From an uncultured Acidobacteriota bacterium (GTDB lineage Bacteria > Acidobacteriota > UBA6911 > RPQK01 > JAJDTT01): a stretch of 64,000 nt of DNA. The stretch covers positions 423,070-487,069 of the forward strand of contig CATOST010000036.1 of the NCBI GenBank assembly GCA_951812665.1, in the 5' to 3' direction. The position numbers and the translations under genes are program-made. Below the pieces are notes generated by a model that saw only the letters and a program-made list of their open reading frames with translations, was not told the DNA's origin and ran no database searches. Shown here in pieces: positions 25,884 to 34,804 of this stretch (within the stretch, counting starts at the first letter, position 1; each line of letters starts with the position of its first letter).

Positions 25884-26912
25884 TCACTGGCAGAGGTGAA
25901 CCTTGATGGACCCGGAGGACTTGTCGGCGGCAACGCGGAAGGCCTCCTCGACCGACTCCAGGGGGAACCTGTGGGTGACGAGGCGGGTCGCATCCACCCG
26001 GCCGGTCGCCATCAGATCGATGGCTGCGCCGAAGTCGGTGTCCAACCCGGTCGAGGCGTAGCAGTGGGATCCGGTGACCACCGCTTCGGATTCCAGAACC
26101 CGGCCCAGGTCCACCTCCACCGGCTCCGGATAGCCGGCCAACAGGACCACCACGCCTCGGGGCCGGACAATCCGCAGGGCGAGATCGAAATTGCCTCCTC
26201 CGCCAACCGTCTCGATCACCGCGTCCGGCCGTGGCGCTCGGGCCGGACCGCTCGCCCAGTCGTCGAGGTCGGGATCACCCAGCACGAACACGTGGTCGGC
26301 GCCCAGATCCCGGGCCATCCGGGCCTGTTGCGGGTACTTGACGGTGATCCAGGTCTCCCGCACGTTGGCCGCCTTGGCGGCCGCCAGGCAGAATTGGCCG
26401 ATGGTACCGCCGCCCAGGATCGCCACCCGATCCCGCCAGGTCGCGCCTGCCTGACCCAGCGCCCGGCAACCCACCGCCAAGGGCTCGACCAAAGCACCCT
26501 GTTCGAAGCTCATGCCCGCAGGGAGTCGGAAGAGAGACGAGGCATGGGCGGTGGTGAACTCGGCGAAACCTCCGTGCGTATCTTGAGATACCCATTGGCG
26601 CTGCCGGCAGTGGTTGTAGTGGCCGCTCCGGCAGTAGCGGCAGAGGCCGCAATGGGAAAAGCACTCGATGGCGACTCGGTCTCCAGGCTCGACTCCCGTG
26701 ACCCCCTCTCCCGCTTCCACCACGACGCCGGAGGTCTCGTGTCCCAGGGCCAAGGCTCCGGGCTGAGGCCAGTGCCCCCAATAGACATGGAGGTCGCTGC
26801 CGCAGATGCCGGTCTGCCGGGTATCGATGGTGACGTATCCGGGCGGAGGCGGAAGCCGTTCCACTTCCTGCAGACCGATTCGCCCGATACCCCGGTAGAT
26901 GGCGGCTTTCAT
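25884..26912 (-). CDS. Zinc-dependent alcohol/polyol dehydrogenase (MDR)
   Basis: A 342-residue medium-chain dehydrogenase. Catalytic zinc ligands C37 (GICGSD), H58 and E59 (GHETSG) and the four structural-zinc cysteines C88, C91, C94 and C102 are present, with a GGGTIG nucleotide loop near residue 160. It resembles sorbitol/threonine-type dehydrogenases. Its position in the minus-strand series with SDR and Gfo/Idh genes supports sugar or polyol oxidation. Confidence 0.93.
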   Translation of the reverse strand: MKAAIYRGIGRIGLQEVERLPPPPGYVTIDTRQTGICGSDLHVYWGHWPQPGALALGHETSGVVVEAGEGVTGVEPGDRVAIECFSHCGLCRYCRSGHYNHCRQRQWVSQDTHGGFAEFTTAHASSLFRLPAGMSFEQGALVEPLAVGCRALGQAGATWRDRVAILGGGTIGQFCLAAAKAANVRETWITVKYPQQARMARDLGADHVFVLGDPDLDDWASGPARAPRPDAVIETVGGGGNFDLALRIVRPRGVVVLLAGYPEPVEVDLGRVLESEAVVTGSHCYASTGLDTDFGAAIDLMATGRVDATRLVTHRFPLESVEEAFRVAADKSSGSIKVHLCQ

Positions 26913-26970
26913 GAGCTCGGTGGAGCGGCCGGAGCCGGTGGAGACGGAAAAGACAAAAGTTGTGCCCTGC

Positions 26971-28422
26971 CTACGCCAACAGCTTCTCGATCACGTTGCC
27001 GGCGACGTCGGTGAGGCGGAACTCCCGTCCCTGGAATCGGAACGTGAGCCGGGTGTGATCCAGTCCCAGCAGATGCAGGATGGTGGCGTGGATGTCATGG
27101 ACGTGGACCGGATCCTCCACCGGTGAAAAGCCCAGGTCGTCCGTCTTTCCAATTGTCTGACCGGGCCGGATGCCGCCCCCGGCGAACCACATGGTGTAGG
27201 CGTCGATGTGGTGGTTGCGTCCGACGGAGTCCCGTTTCTCCCCCATGGGAGTCCGGCCGAACTCTCCTCCCCAGACCACCAGGGTGGAGTCCAGGAGTCC
27301 CCGTTGCTTCAGGTCCCGGACCAGGGCCGCGGAGGGACGGTCGGTCTCCCCGGTGACCTTGTCCAGCCCCTCCTGCAGGTTCACGTGGGCGTTTCCGTGA
27401 TGGTCCCACTCGGCGTGGTAGAGCTGGACGAATCGGACCCCCCGCTCCACCAGGCGCCGGGCCAAGAGGCAGTTGTTGGCGAATGACCGGGCTCCCGGTT
27501 CGGCGCCGTACAGGTCCAGGGTCTGCTGGGTCTCGCTGGAGTAGTCGATGAGTTCCGGACCGCTGGTCTGCATCCGGTAGGCCATCTCGTAGGAAGCGAT
27601 CCGGGTGGCGATCTCGGGATCCCCCGTCTCGGCCAACCGGGCCAGGTTCAGGTTGCGGATCGCCTCCACCCGGCTCGCCTGCCGCTGCCGGCTCATGCCG
27701 GCGGGACTCGCCAGATTCAGGATGGGATCGCCGCTGCTGAAGAAGGGGATCCCCTGGTGGATGGTGGGGAGAAAGCCGCTCTCCCAGTTGGAGATGCCGG
27801 CTCGGGGACCTTGCCGGCCGGACTGGAGGACCACGAAGGCGGGCAGGTCCTGGGACTCGGTCCCCAAACCGTAGCTGATCCAGGAACCCATGCTCGGGCT
27901 CCCGGGCCGCGGAGACCCGGTATTGCTGAAGATCTGGGCCGGCCCGTGGTTGAAGTTGTCGGTGGAGACGGTGGAGATGAACGCCAGGTCGTCGACGATG
28001 GCCGCGGTGTGGGGCAGGCACTCGGAAAGGGTCTTGCCCGACTGGCCGTAAGGTTTGAACTCCCGTTCCGAACCCAGGAGCCGGGGCTTGTCTTTGGTGA
28101 AGAAGTCCATGAAAGCGAAGCGCTTGTCCTTCAGGAAGGAATCGGGAAGCGGTTGGCTGTCCAATTCCCGGAGCTTCGGCTTGTGGTCGAAGAGATCCAG
28201 TTGGCTGGGCCCTCCCACCATGTAGAGATAGATGACGTTTCGAACTTTGGAAGGGAAATGGGGATCCCGGGCCGCCAAGGGATTCACCGGGTCCGGTTTC
28301 CGGGCCAGAAGCCGGCCGTCACTGAGGAGGGAGGCCAGGGCGACCTGTCCCAAACCGAGGGAGCAACGGCTGAAAAAGTGCCGCCGTGTTTCCTCAAGAA
28401 GCCAGGGATCGTAGTTCTGCAT
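26971..28422 (-). CDS. DUF1501 family exported protein (A)
   Basis: A 483-residue DUF1501 protein, an alkaline-phosphatase/sulfatase-like fold family of unknown activity abundant in Planctomycetota and Acidobacteriota. It has a Tat-like start (TRRHFFSRCSLGLGQVALASLL), the hallmark IYLYMVGGPSQLDLFDHKP, VVWGGEFGRTPMG and a C-terminal HDIHATILHLLGLDHTRLTF. The ATG at 28422 has GGGAG upstream and lies 5 nt after the stop of the DUF1549/1553 gene, the usual pairing. Confidence 0.92.
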   Translation of the reverse strand: MQNYDPWLLEETRRHFFSRCSLGLGQVALASLLSDGRLLARKPDPVNPLAARDPHFPSKVRNVIYLYMVGGPSQLDLFDHKPKLRELDSQPLPDSFLKDKRFAFMDFFTKDKPRLLGSEREFKPYGQSGKTLSECLPHTAAIVDDLAFISTVSTDNFNHGPAQIFSNTGSPRPGSPSMGSWISYGLGTESQDLPAFVVLQSGRQGPRAGISNWESGFLPTIHQGIPFFSSGDPILNLASPAGMSRQRQASRVEAIRNLNLARLAETGDPEIATRIASYEMAYRMQTSGPELIDYSSETQQTLDLYGAEPGARSFANNCLLARRLVERGVRFVQLYHAEWDHHGNAHVNLQEGLDKVTGETDRPSAALVRDLKQRGLLDSTLVVWGGEFGRTPMGEKRDSVGRNHHIDAYTMWFAGGGIRPGQTIGKTDDLGFSPVEDPVHVHDIHATILHLLGLDHTRLTFRFQGREFRLTDVAGNVIEKLLA

Positions 28423-28427
28423 GGGGT

Positions 28428-30941
28428 TCACTCCCGGGTGATGAACTCGTCCAGATTCAAAAGCACGCTGGAGAGGAGGGTCCAAGCCGCGAGTTCCTGC
28501 GGATCTTCGTCCCCCGATTCCAGGGAAAGCAATGATTGGGCTTCCCGCGGGCGCCGTGCCAAGTCATTCCTCTGGTGGTCCAGAAAGCGCTTCAACTGAG
28601 TACTCTCCTCCGCGCTGGGCGATCTCGACAGGCAAACGCGGAAGGTGTAGTCGATGCGTTCCGCGTCCTGGTCCGGTCCCTCCCGGAGCACCCGGTGGGC
28701 GAGCCCTTGGGCGAACTCGTAGAAGGCCTCGTCGTTGAGCAGGGTCAACGCCTGCAGGGGCGAGGTGGAGCGGCTCCGCCGGGTGCAGGTGGTGATTCCG
28801 TTGGGACTGTCGAAGACCATCAGGGCGGGGTGGGGGGTGGAGCGCCAGAAATGGGTGTAGAGGCCGCGTCGAAACCGATCCCCACCTTGGCTGGCCGCCC
28901 AGATTCGCTTGGAATGACCCAGACGGCTGCTCCCCTGAGGTTGGGGAGGGAAGACTGGAGGCCCGCCGAGGGCCCGGTTCCAGAGTCCGCTGGCAGCCAG
29001 GCAGACGTCCCGCACCACCTCCGACTCCAGGCGCAGGCGGTGTTGCCGGGCCAGCAGCCGATTCGTCGGGTCCACCTTGGCGGCATCCTCGCGATGGCGG
29101 GAGGACTGGCGATAGGCCGCCGAGGTGACGATCAGCCGGTGGATCGCCTTCAGGCTCCAACCCTTGCGAATCAGCTCCGAGGCCAGCCAGTCCAGGAGCG
29201 CCGGGTGGGAGGGACGGGTCCCCTGCGTTCCGAAGTCGTTCTCGGTCTCCACCAGCCCGGCGCCGAAGTAGCGTTGCCAAATGCGGTTCACGGTGACTCG
29301 GGCGGTGAGCGGATGTCCCGGGTCCACCAGCCATCGCGCCAGGTCCATCCGGTCGGGCCTGGACTGGGCCGTCAGCGGAGGCAGGACGGCGGGCACGTCC
29401 GGTTGAACGGTATCTCCCCGGCGGGTGAACTCGCCGCCCAGATGGATGTAGGCCTCCCGGGGCTCCGGCAGCTCCTTCATCACCAATGTGCTGGGCAGCT
29501 TCGGTTCGGCCTGCTTCAGGGAGTCGATGCCGGCCTTCCGGGTCGCATGGCCCAGATCCTGTTCCTGGTAGAGCAGATGGAGGGTCTTGAGCTGAATCTC
29601 GTTCCGCTCTTCGGCGGGCAGCGCCAGAATTCTCTGAATTTCGGGCGGGTACTCGCGCCGCCGCTCCGGGGCCAGTTCCTGCTCCCATTGCGGCAAACGG
29701 GCGAGAAGCTCTTTCTCGTAGGTCTTCAGCTCCTCCTCCAGCAGCGCCAACTGGTTCCGGATGATGTCTCTCCGGGCGAACTCTTCGTCGCTCCCAAACT
29801 CCAGAAAGGGCCAGTGCCGGGGCCGGTCCGTCTCTTCCAGTTCGGGGCTCCTCTCCTCGATGTTGTTGAAGAAGGAGTAGAGCTGGAAGAATTCCTGCTG
29901 AGAAACGGAATCGTATTTGTGGTCATGGCAGCGGGCGCAACCGACGGTCAGACCCAGAAAGGCGGCTCCGGTGGTCGCGACCCGGTCCACGACGCGCTCG
30001 ACGCGATATTGCTCCACGTCGATGCCCCCCTCCTGGTTCAGGAGCGTATTCCGGTGGAATCCGGTGGCGACGATCTGTTCCTTGGAAGCATCCGGAATCA
30101 GGTCGCCCGCCAACTGCTGGATGGTGAACCGGTCGAACGGCAGGTCGCGATTCAGGGACCGGACCACCCAGTCACGGTACATCCAGATCTGACGGGGTCC
30201 GTCGGAGAATCCGTCCGAGTCGGCATAGCGGGCCACGTCCAGCCAGTGTCGGCCCCAGCGTTCTCCGTAATGGGGCGAAGCCAGCAAACGCTCCACGAGC
30301 CGTTCGTAGGCGCCGGGGCGAGTGTCCGCCAGGAAGCGGTCGACGGCGTCCGGTGAGGGCGGCAGGCCCAAAAGATCCAGGCTGAGGCGGCGCAACAGCG
30401 TAATCCGGGAAGCCTCCGGGGACGGTTCCAGGCCCTCTTCCTCCAACCGTTGCAAGATGAAATTGTCGACGGGTGAGCGGACCCACCGCGCATCGGATAC
30501 CTGGGGCGGCGCGGGACGCCGGACGGGTTGAAAGGACCAATGCCCCCCCTTGCCGGAATCGCCCTCCTCGTCCCAGGGAGCCCCCAAGGCAACCCACTGA
30601 CGCAGTGCGCGGATCTCCGCCTCCGGCAGCTTTCCGCCCGGGGGCATGTTCAGATCGGACGAATGGGCCAGCGCCAGGATTAGCCGGCTCTGCTCCGAGT
30701 CTCCCGGTAGAACGGCCGCACCCCGGCTTCCCCCTTGCAGGATCTCCGGGCGACTCTCCAGCGAGAGGCCGCTGCTGCGAACCTTCTGATTGTGGCAGGC
30801 GAGACAGCGGTCCTCGATTATTGGCCGGACGGTCTCCCGGAAAAGCAGCGCCCCGTCGGGCGTCGCATCATCCTGGCGTTGGCCCAGCAGAGGACAGGCG
30901 GCCAGGATCAGAATGAGGAGGGTTCCTGATCGAACTTTCAT
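28428..30941 (-). CDS. DUF1549/DUF1553 cytochrome c-like protein (A)
   Basis: An 837-residue exported protein of the planctomycete cytochrome family: signal peptide (MKVRSGTLLILILAACPLLG), PSCyt1 heme site CLACH near residue 48, DUF1549 (RHWLDVARYADSDG, then AGDLIP...ATGFHRNT), a second heme-type CARCH in VGCARCHDHKYD, and DUF1553 (HPLTARVTVNRIWQRYFGAGLVETENDFGTQG). The biochemical role is unknown; it may be an electron-transfer partner of the downstream DUF1501 protein. The start at 30941 is chosen from the signal peptide. No good Shine-Dalgarno sequence is seen. Confidence 0.9.
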   Translation of the reverse strand: MKVRSGTLLILILAACPLLGQRQDDATPDGALLFRETVRPIIEDRCLACHNQKVRSSGLSLESRPEILQGGSRGAAVLPGDSEQSRLILALAHSSDLNMPPGGKLPEAEIRALRQWVALGAPWDEEGDSGKGGHWSFQPVRRPAPPQVSDARWVRSPVDNFILQRLEEEGLEPSPEASRITLLRRLSLDLLGLPPSPDAVDRFLADTRPGAYERLVERLLASPHYGERWGRHWLDVARYADSDGFSDGPRQIWMYRDWVVRSLNRDLPFDRFTIQQLAGDLIPDASKEQIVATGFHRNTLLNQEGGIDVEQYRVERVVDRVATTGAAFLGLTVGCARCHDHKYDSVSQQEFFQLYSFFNNIEERSPELEETDRPRHWPFLEFGSDEEFARRDIIRNQLALLEEELKTYEKELLARLPQWEQELAPERRREYPPEIQRILALPAEERNEIQLKTLHLLYQEQDLGHATRKAGIDSLKQAEPKLPSTLVMKELPEPREAYIHLGGEFTRRGDTVQPDVPAVLPPLTAQSRPDRMDLARWLVDPGHPLTARVTVNRIWQRYFGAGLVETENDFGTQGTRPSHPALLDWLASELIRKGWSLKAIHRLIVTSAAYRQSSRHREDAAKVDPTNRLLARQHRLRLESEVVRDVCLAASGLWNRALGGPPVFPPQPQGSSRLGHSKRIWAASQGGDRFRRGLYTHFWRSTPHPALMVFDSPNGITTCTRRSRSTSPLQALTLLNDEAFYEFAQGLAHRVLREGPDQDAERIDYTFRVCLSRSPSAEESTQLKRFLDHQRNDLARRPREAQSLLSLESGDEDPQELAAWTLLSSVLLNLDEFITRE

Positions 30942-31079
30942 GGTGGGAGCCAGCGCCATTTTGGGCCAAGGCGGTGTCATCTGGCAAGATTCAGCAAAAA
31001 AGGCCGCGTTGACGCTACGGACAGCCGTAGGGTAGAACCATGTTGTGACCTTCTACCAATTGCTGTCAGAGGAGAGATC

Positions 31080-31337
31080 ATGGGCCTCAACATCAAGAAT
31101 GAGGAAACCTGCCGGTTGGCTCGCACACTTGCCAGGCTCACCGGCGAGACCATGACTGGCGCAATCACCGTAGCGCTACGCGAACGGCTTGAGCGTGAAC
31201 ACCACCGGCATGGCGCAGACGCGCTGGCCCGGGAACTCCACGCCATAGGACAGCGCTGTGCTCGATTGATGGGACCAGGACCTTCGGCCGTAGAGCACGG
31301 TGATCTGCTCTACGATGAAAGAGGCCTCCCTCGATGA
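31080..31337 (+). CDS. vapB: VapB-type antitoxin (Rv0623/PSK family)
   Basis: An 85-residue protein starting MGLNIKNEETCRLARTLARL, then TGETMTGAITVALRERLERE, the hallmark of the PSK-type VapB antitoxins. An AGAGGAG Shine-Dalgarno sequence lies 6 nt upstream. It overlaps by ATGA with a PIN toxin gene that carries a nonsense codon, so this antitoxin may now lack an active partner. Confidence 0.9.
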   Translation: MGLNIKNEETCRLARTLARLTGETMTGAITVALRERLEREHHRHGADALARELHAIGQRCARLMGPGPSAVEHGDLLYDERGLPR

Positions 31338-31735
31338 TCATCGATACGTCGGCAATCCTGGCTGTTCTGTTCGGTGAACCCGACGCCCATCGCTACGAAA
31401 AAGCGATCGCCTCGGCTTGGCCCCGTCGCATGTCGGCGGTTGGATTGCTTGAAGCGGCAATAGTTGTCGAGAGCAGGGGCGGGACGGCGGCGGGCCACGA
31501 ACTCGATTAGTTCCTGCAAAAGGCGGAAATCGAATTGGTGCCGGTCACGGCGGAACATGCCGGCGCCGCCCGTCGGGCTTGGCGGCGTTTCGGCAAGGGC
31601 AATCATCCGGCGGCGTTGAACTTCGGGGATTGCTTCTCGTACGCGCTCGCGGAAACCTGCCGAGAGCCGCTGCTATTCAAAGGTAAGGATTTCTCGCGTA
31701 CGGATCTTGAGGCCGCTGTCCCACGCGAATCCTGA
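31334..31735 (+). pseudogene. vapC: VapC PIN toxin interrupted by an in-frame TAG
   Basis: Translation from ATG 31334 gives MIIDTSAILAVLFGEPD with the first PIN aspartate and SAVGLLEAAIVVES with the conserved Glu. It stops at TAG 31508-31510 (codon 59), then continues in the same frame with FLQKAEIELVPVTAEHA, NFGDCFSYALAE (third acidic residue) and LLFKGKDFSRTDL to TGA 31733-31735. The 133-codon length is normal for VapC. A single base substitution explains the break. Mutation, readthrough or sequence error are all possible. Confidence 0.85.
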
Positions 31736-31744
31736 GAGATCCCA

Positions 31745-32926
31745 TCAGGACGGGTGTTTTTCCAATACCAGGCGGTAGCACTGCAACCGGTTGCGCAGGA
31801 AGCAGTGCGCCGATCCCCACAGGTAGAGTCGAAAACGCCGGTATTCGGCCTCGCCGAATTTCTCGATGATGGATTCCTTATTGGAGTCGAGCCGCTTGGC
31901 CCAGCCAACGCATGTCCAGTAGTAGCTGATCCGGTCGTCCCAGACACCCTTCAAGTCGAAGGGAGATGACGCCATCGACTTCAGAAAATCGTGGAGCACG
32001 AGAAACGAATTATTGCCGGGGTAGATCTGCTGCGTGATGAAAGACGACATCTCGTACTTCCGGGAACAGGCGCCGGCGTCGATAAAGACACGGCCCCCCG
32101 GTTTCAGCAGCCGGTCAAGACGCGCCAATACCCGCGGGTAGTCCGGCATGTGCTCCATGATTCCCAGCACCACGATGGCGTCGAACTGTTTCTCCGACTC
32201 GAACTCCAGGAAATCGCACAGCAACGTGGTTATCGGCAGATTCTCTTCGGCGGTCAGCCGATTCATGAAATCGAGCGACTGCCTGGAAATCGTGACGCCC
32301 GTAATCTCGATCCCCTGGCGCGCCGCGTACGCCGCGAATGCGCCCCAGCCAGGACCGACTTCCAACACCTGGCTCCCGGGAGCCAACCGGCATTCGTCGA
32401 CGACACAATCCATCTTCCGACGAAACGCCACCTCGAGGTCTTCGTCCGGCGACAGGAAGACGCCCTGCGTGTAGCAATGGAAAATCTCGTCCAGGAACGC
32501 AAGGAAGAACTCCGCATCCCGCTCGTAGTGCCGGACGATGGTCGACTTGTTGACCGCGACCTGTCCCATCACCAGGGGCGCGAGGAACCGCCACAGCCAA
32601 TGCAACGGGTGCCGGTCATGCAACTGTTCACGCAGATCGAAGATCTTGATGAAATCGCCTTCGACGTCAAACCAGCCCTCGACATAGGCCTGTGCAATGT
32701 TTGCCTCGTCGAGTGAGGAGATCGCCTTCAGCCCCGACGGATGCGTGATATTCACCCTGAAGCTGGCGGGACCGGCGCCGAAACGGTGTGTCGTCCCGTC
32801 ATGAGTGGTCATCTCGAAACCGATGGCGCTGTCTTGCAACCGTCTCTGGATGTAGTTCAATAACCAGGCGGTTCTACGAGATCCGGCGAGTGGGGCCGCG
32901 CCTGCCGCTGATACGTTCGTCGTCAT
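31745..32926 (-). CDS. Cyclopropane-fatty-acyl-phospholipid synthase family methyltransferase
   Basis: A 393-residue SAM-dependent methyltransferase of the CFA/mycolic acid cyclopropane synthase family, which modifies unsaturated phospholipid acyl chains at the membrane face. Evidence: an N-terminal SCP2-like region (SGLKAISSLDEANIAQAYVEGWFD), SAM loop VLEVGPGWGAFA, GVTISRQSLDFMN, and the LGIMEHMPDYPRVL acidic segment. It lies between two toxin-antitoxin modules and starts 9 nt after the mazF stop, so it could be read through from mazEF. Confidence 0.9.
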   Translation of the reverse strand: MTTNVSAAGAAPLAGSRRTAWLLNYIQRRLQDSAIGFEMTTHDGTTHRFGAGPASFRVNITHPSGLKAISSLDEANIAQAYVEGWFDVEGDFIKIFDLREQLHDRHPLHWLWRFLAPLVMGQVAVNKSTIVRHYERDAEFFLAFLDEIFHCYTQGVFLSPDEDLEVAFRRKMDCVVDECRLAPGSQVLEVGPGWGAFAAYAARQGIEITGVTISRQSLDFMNRLTAEENLPITTLLCDFLEFESEKQFDAIVVLGIMEHMPDYPRVLARLDRLLKPGGRVFIDAGACSRKYEMSSFITQQIYPGNNSFLVLHDFLKSMASSPFDLKGVWDDRISYYWTCVGWAKRLDSNKESIIEKFGEAEYRRFRLYLWGSAHCFLRNRLQCYRLVLEKHPS

Positions 32927-32935
32927 AATGAACCT

Positions 32936-33271
32936 CTATTCTCCGTACATCTCCGTGATAATGTGCCGGAGCTGGCCCGCTTCCCCGGCGGACAACCGGT
33001 CGAGCCTGTTCCCCAGTCGCTGTTTGCTGATGGCCCGGATCTGGTCGACTGCAATTTCAGCCCTCTTTCCCGCACATTGAATCTGTAGGCGGCTCCGCCA
33101 CTGGGGGTGCAGTGTGGAAGTCAGAGGACATACGACAATAGTATCCAGAAACTGATTCATTTGATTTTGACTGACCACCACGACAGGCTGCACCTTGCGG
33201 ATTTCGCCACCCTGCGTGGGATTGAGGTCAGCGAAGAAGATAGCGTATCGCCTGGGAAAGCTCACCATCAA
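32936..33271 (-). CDS. mazF: MazF/PemK-type endoribonuclease toxin
   Basis: A 111-residue toxin with the PemK/MazF core: PRRYAIFFADLNPTQGGEIRKVQPVVVVS, VCPLTSTL and VDQIRAISKQRLGN (conserved D-Q-R and S). Family members cleave mRNA at short motifs. Its ATG overlaps the mazE stop. Confidence 0.93.
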   Translation of the reverse strand: MMVSFPRRYAIFFADLNPTQGGEIRKVQPVVVVSQNQMNQFLDTIVVCPLTSTLHPQWRSRLQIQCAGKRAEIAVDQIRAISKQRLGNRLDRLSAGEAGQLRHIITEMYGE

Positions 33272-33522
33272 TCCAGGCCGTCAGCGACAGTTGAGTCCAG
33301 ATCGCTCCAATCTTCATCATCGCGGGCCATGGCGCGATAGGTGTCCTCCCAGGACAGCTTGTTCCCGTCTTTACCATGCAGCACGATGGCATTCTCCCTC
33401 TCCTCCAGGATGAGCGAGCCGCTCCAGCCGTATTTTCGCAACAGCACCTTTGGAAGACGGATGCCCTGGGAGTTTCCGATGGCGATCAGTTTCACCTCTC
33501 TTGCGACCGCTGCTCTGCTCAA
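33268..33522 (-). CDS. mazE: MazE/AbrB-type antitoxin
   Basis: An 84-residue antitoxin with a SpoVT/AbrB swapped-hairpin domain (VKLIAIGNSQGIRLPKVLLRKYG, then GSLILEERENAIVL) and an acidic C-terminus for toxin binding (DDEDWSDLDSTVADGLD). The open frame extends to 33705 without sense. The start is placed at TTG 33522 because GGAGGT lies 7 nt upstream (33530-33535) and this gives the usual MazE length. A palindromic AT-rich site follows upstream. Confidence 0.85.
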   Translation of the reverse strand: MSRAAVAREVKLIAIGNSQGIRLPKVLLRKYGWSGSLILEERENAIVLHGKDGNKLSWEDTYRAMARDDEDWSDLDSTVADGLD

Positions 33523-33553
33523 TTTCGCGACCTCCGGCGAGTCATGACTATCA

Positions 33554-33570
33554 GTAATTACGGTAATTAC
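33554..33570. promoter_or_regulatory. Operator-like repeat upstream of mazE
   Basis: GTAATTACGGTAATTAC: two copies of the self-complementary octamer GTAATTAC separated by one base, 32-48 nt upstream of the proposed mazE TTG. A palindromic AT-rich box in this position suits autoregulation by MazE or MazEF. Confidence 0.6.
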
Positions 33571-33783
33571 CCGCAGGAATTCTGTCAAACTTTCGGGTGG
33601 TCCGTGGCTTGGCTCGGAAAATCCACTACCTCGGACAACACCATGGCCGTTTGGTTGGACCGGGACCTTCAGCGTCAGATAACGGCGAGCTGCTATCTGA
33701 CGCAAAAGGCAATTCCGGGAAGGGCTGGAAGCCCTTGTCTCTACCGGTGATATCTCCCAAGCACCACTCGATGGCGAATCTTC

Positions 33784-34251
33784 CTACTGCCTCGCTGGAA
33801 GGAACCTGTCTACCACTTGACGAGGAGTTGCGACGGCGGCGGTAAACGGAGGGTTCTCAACCAGAAGCAGGTCACCTGTAACGAGCCGGCTATCCGGCCA
33901 GCAGGAGAGCAATGCCCATAAATGGTCGTCACCGGATTCCGGAGCTGGAGGACCGGTGGACGGTTGGCGCCAGACCGCGTTTGCCGTCAATTCGGTCAGC
34001 AACCGATCCAGTTCGTCGTCTGTTCGGCCGTGCAATCGGGCGATTCGGGGCCGTCGCAATACGGTCGAGTACTCCGCTAGCAGAGCGCTGGACATCAGAT
34101 AGAGAAGATCGCCATCCAGCATGGCGTCCAGGCTACGTGCGGGGGGGCTGTTGGGGTCGGCACCGATGAGCCCGGACACGATGACGTTGGTGTCCACGAC
34201 GAAGACCTGCCTTGCCGTCGGATCCGTTGTGCCCCGCGCGCCTGCCCGCAT
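33784..34251 (-). CDS. PIN-domain toxin (COG1569-type)
   Basis: A 155-residue PIN protein of the putative toxin family COG1569: FVVDTNVIVSGLIG (first acidic residue), SSALLAEYSTVLRRP (Glu), GDDHLWALLSCWPDSRLVTGDLLLVE (third and fourth acids). It is preceded by a ribbon-helix-helix gene ending 12 nt upstream, making a third toxin-antitoxin pair within 3.5 kb. Confidence 0.87.
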   Translation of the reverse strand: MRAGARGTTDPTARQVFVVDTNVIVSGLIGADPNSPPARSLDAMLDGDLLYLMSSALLAEYSTVLRRPRIARLHGRTDDELDRLLTELTANAVWRQPSTGPPAPESGDDHLWALLSCWPDSRLVTGDLLLVENPPFTAAVATPRQVVDRFLPARQ

Positions 34252-34263
34252 GCACTGACTCAG

Positions 34264-34503
34264 CTATCGTTCTTCGCGGTGAAGCCGAGTCTCCTTCACC
34301 GCCACGGCCGTTGCCTCCTCATCTTTCAGTCTGGTATGAGCCCGTGCTCTAGCGACGATCTCTCTGGCCGTGTCGTAAGTCTGAAGGCCCCGAAGTGCCA
34401 AGCTTTCTTCGATGATTGAACCCATGGAACGCTGCTGGCGAGCGGCGGCTTCCTTTAACGCGCGGTGGGTGCTGCCGGTCAAGCTGATGGTCAGGCGGGG
34501 CAT
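34264..34503 (-). CDS. Ribbon-helix-helix antitoxin
   Basis: A 79-residue CopG/Arc-like protein: a beta-strand MPRLTISLTGSTHRALKEAA followed by two helices (QRSMGSIIEESLALRG), then a charged C-terminal tail. GGAG lies 9 nt upstream of the ATG. A direct repeat of TTGGTGT on the minus strand (34554-34568) may be an operator. Confidence 0.85.
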   Translation of the reverse strand: MPRLTISLTGSTHRALKEAAARQQRSMGSIIEESLALRGLQTYDTAREIVARARAHTRLKDEEATAVAVKETRLHREER

Positions 34504-34804
34504 ATTTCGTTCTCCGTTCCTTCATTCTGGTGGTTGAACACTTACACATAATAACACCAATACACCAATGGAGTAACATCCCTGGTGACATCCACCCGAT
34601 GTCATCTTCGGCTGATCGCTGAAAGCACCGTGAAAAAGCCATACCCGGTGCACCTGGCTCCTCGTCCAATTACGACTTCCTGAACTCAATCGGATCGGGT
34701 CACTATCCCGTTGACGTTTCGAGGCGCGCCGCCCCACGAGGACTCGATCCTTCCGGCGGAGGACACCCGGATCTGCGACAATGCTCCACTCTGGAGGCAA
34801 GTTC
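34504..34804. other. Divergent intergenic region, RHH antitoxin / propeller enzyme
   Basis: A 301-nt region. Near the antitoxin it is AT-rich, with two direct TTGGTGT heptamers (minus strand) spaced 8 nt apart, possibly an RHH operator. No properly spaced -35/-10 pair could be fixed. Nothing was recognised in the right half apart from the GGAGG ribosome-binding site of the next gene. Confidence 0.45.
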
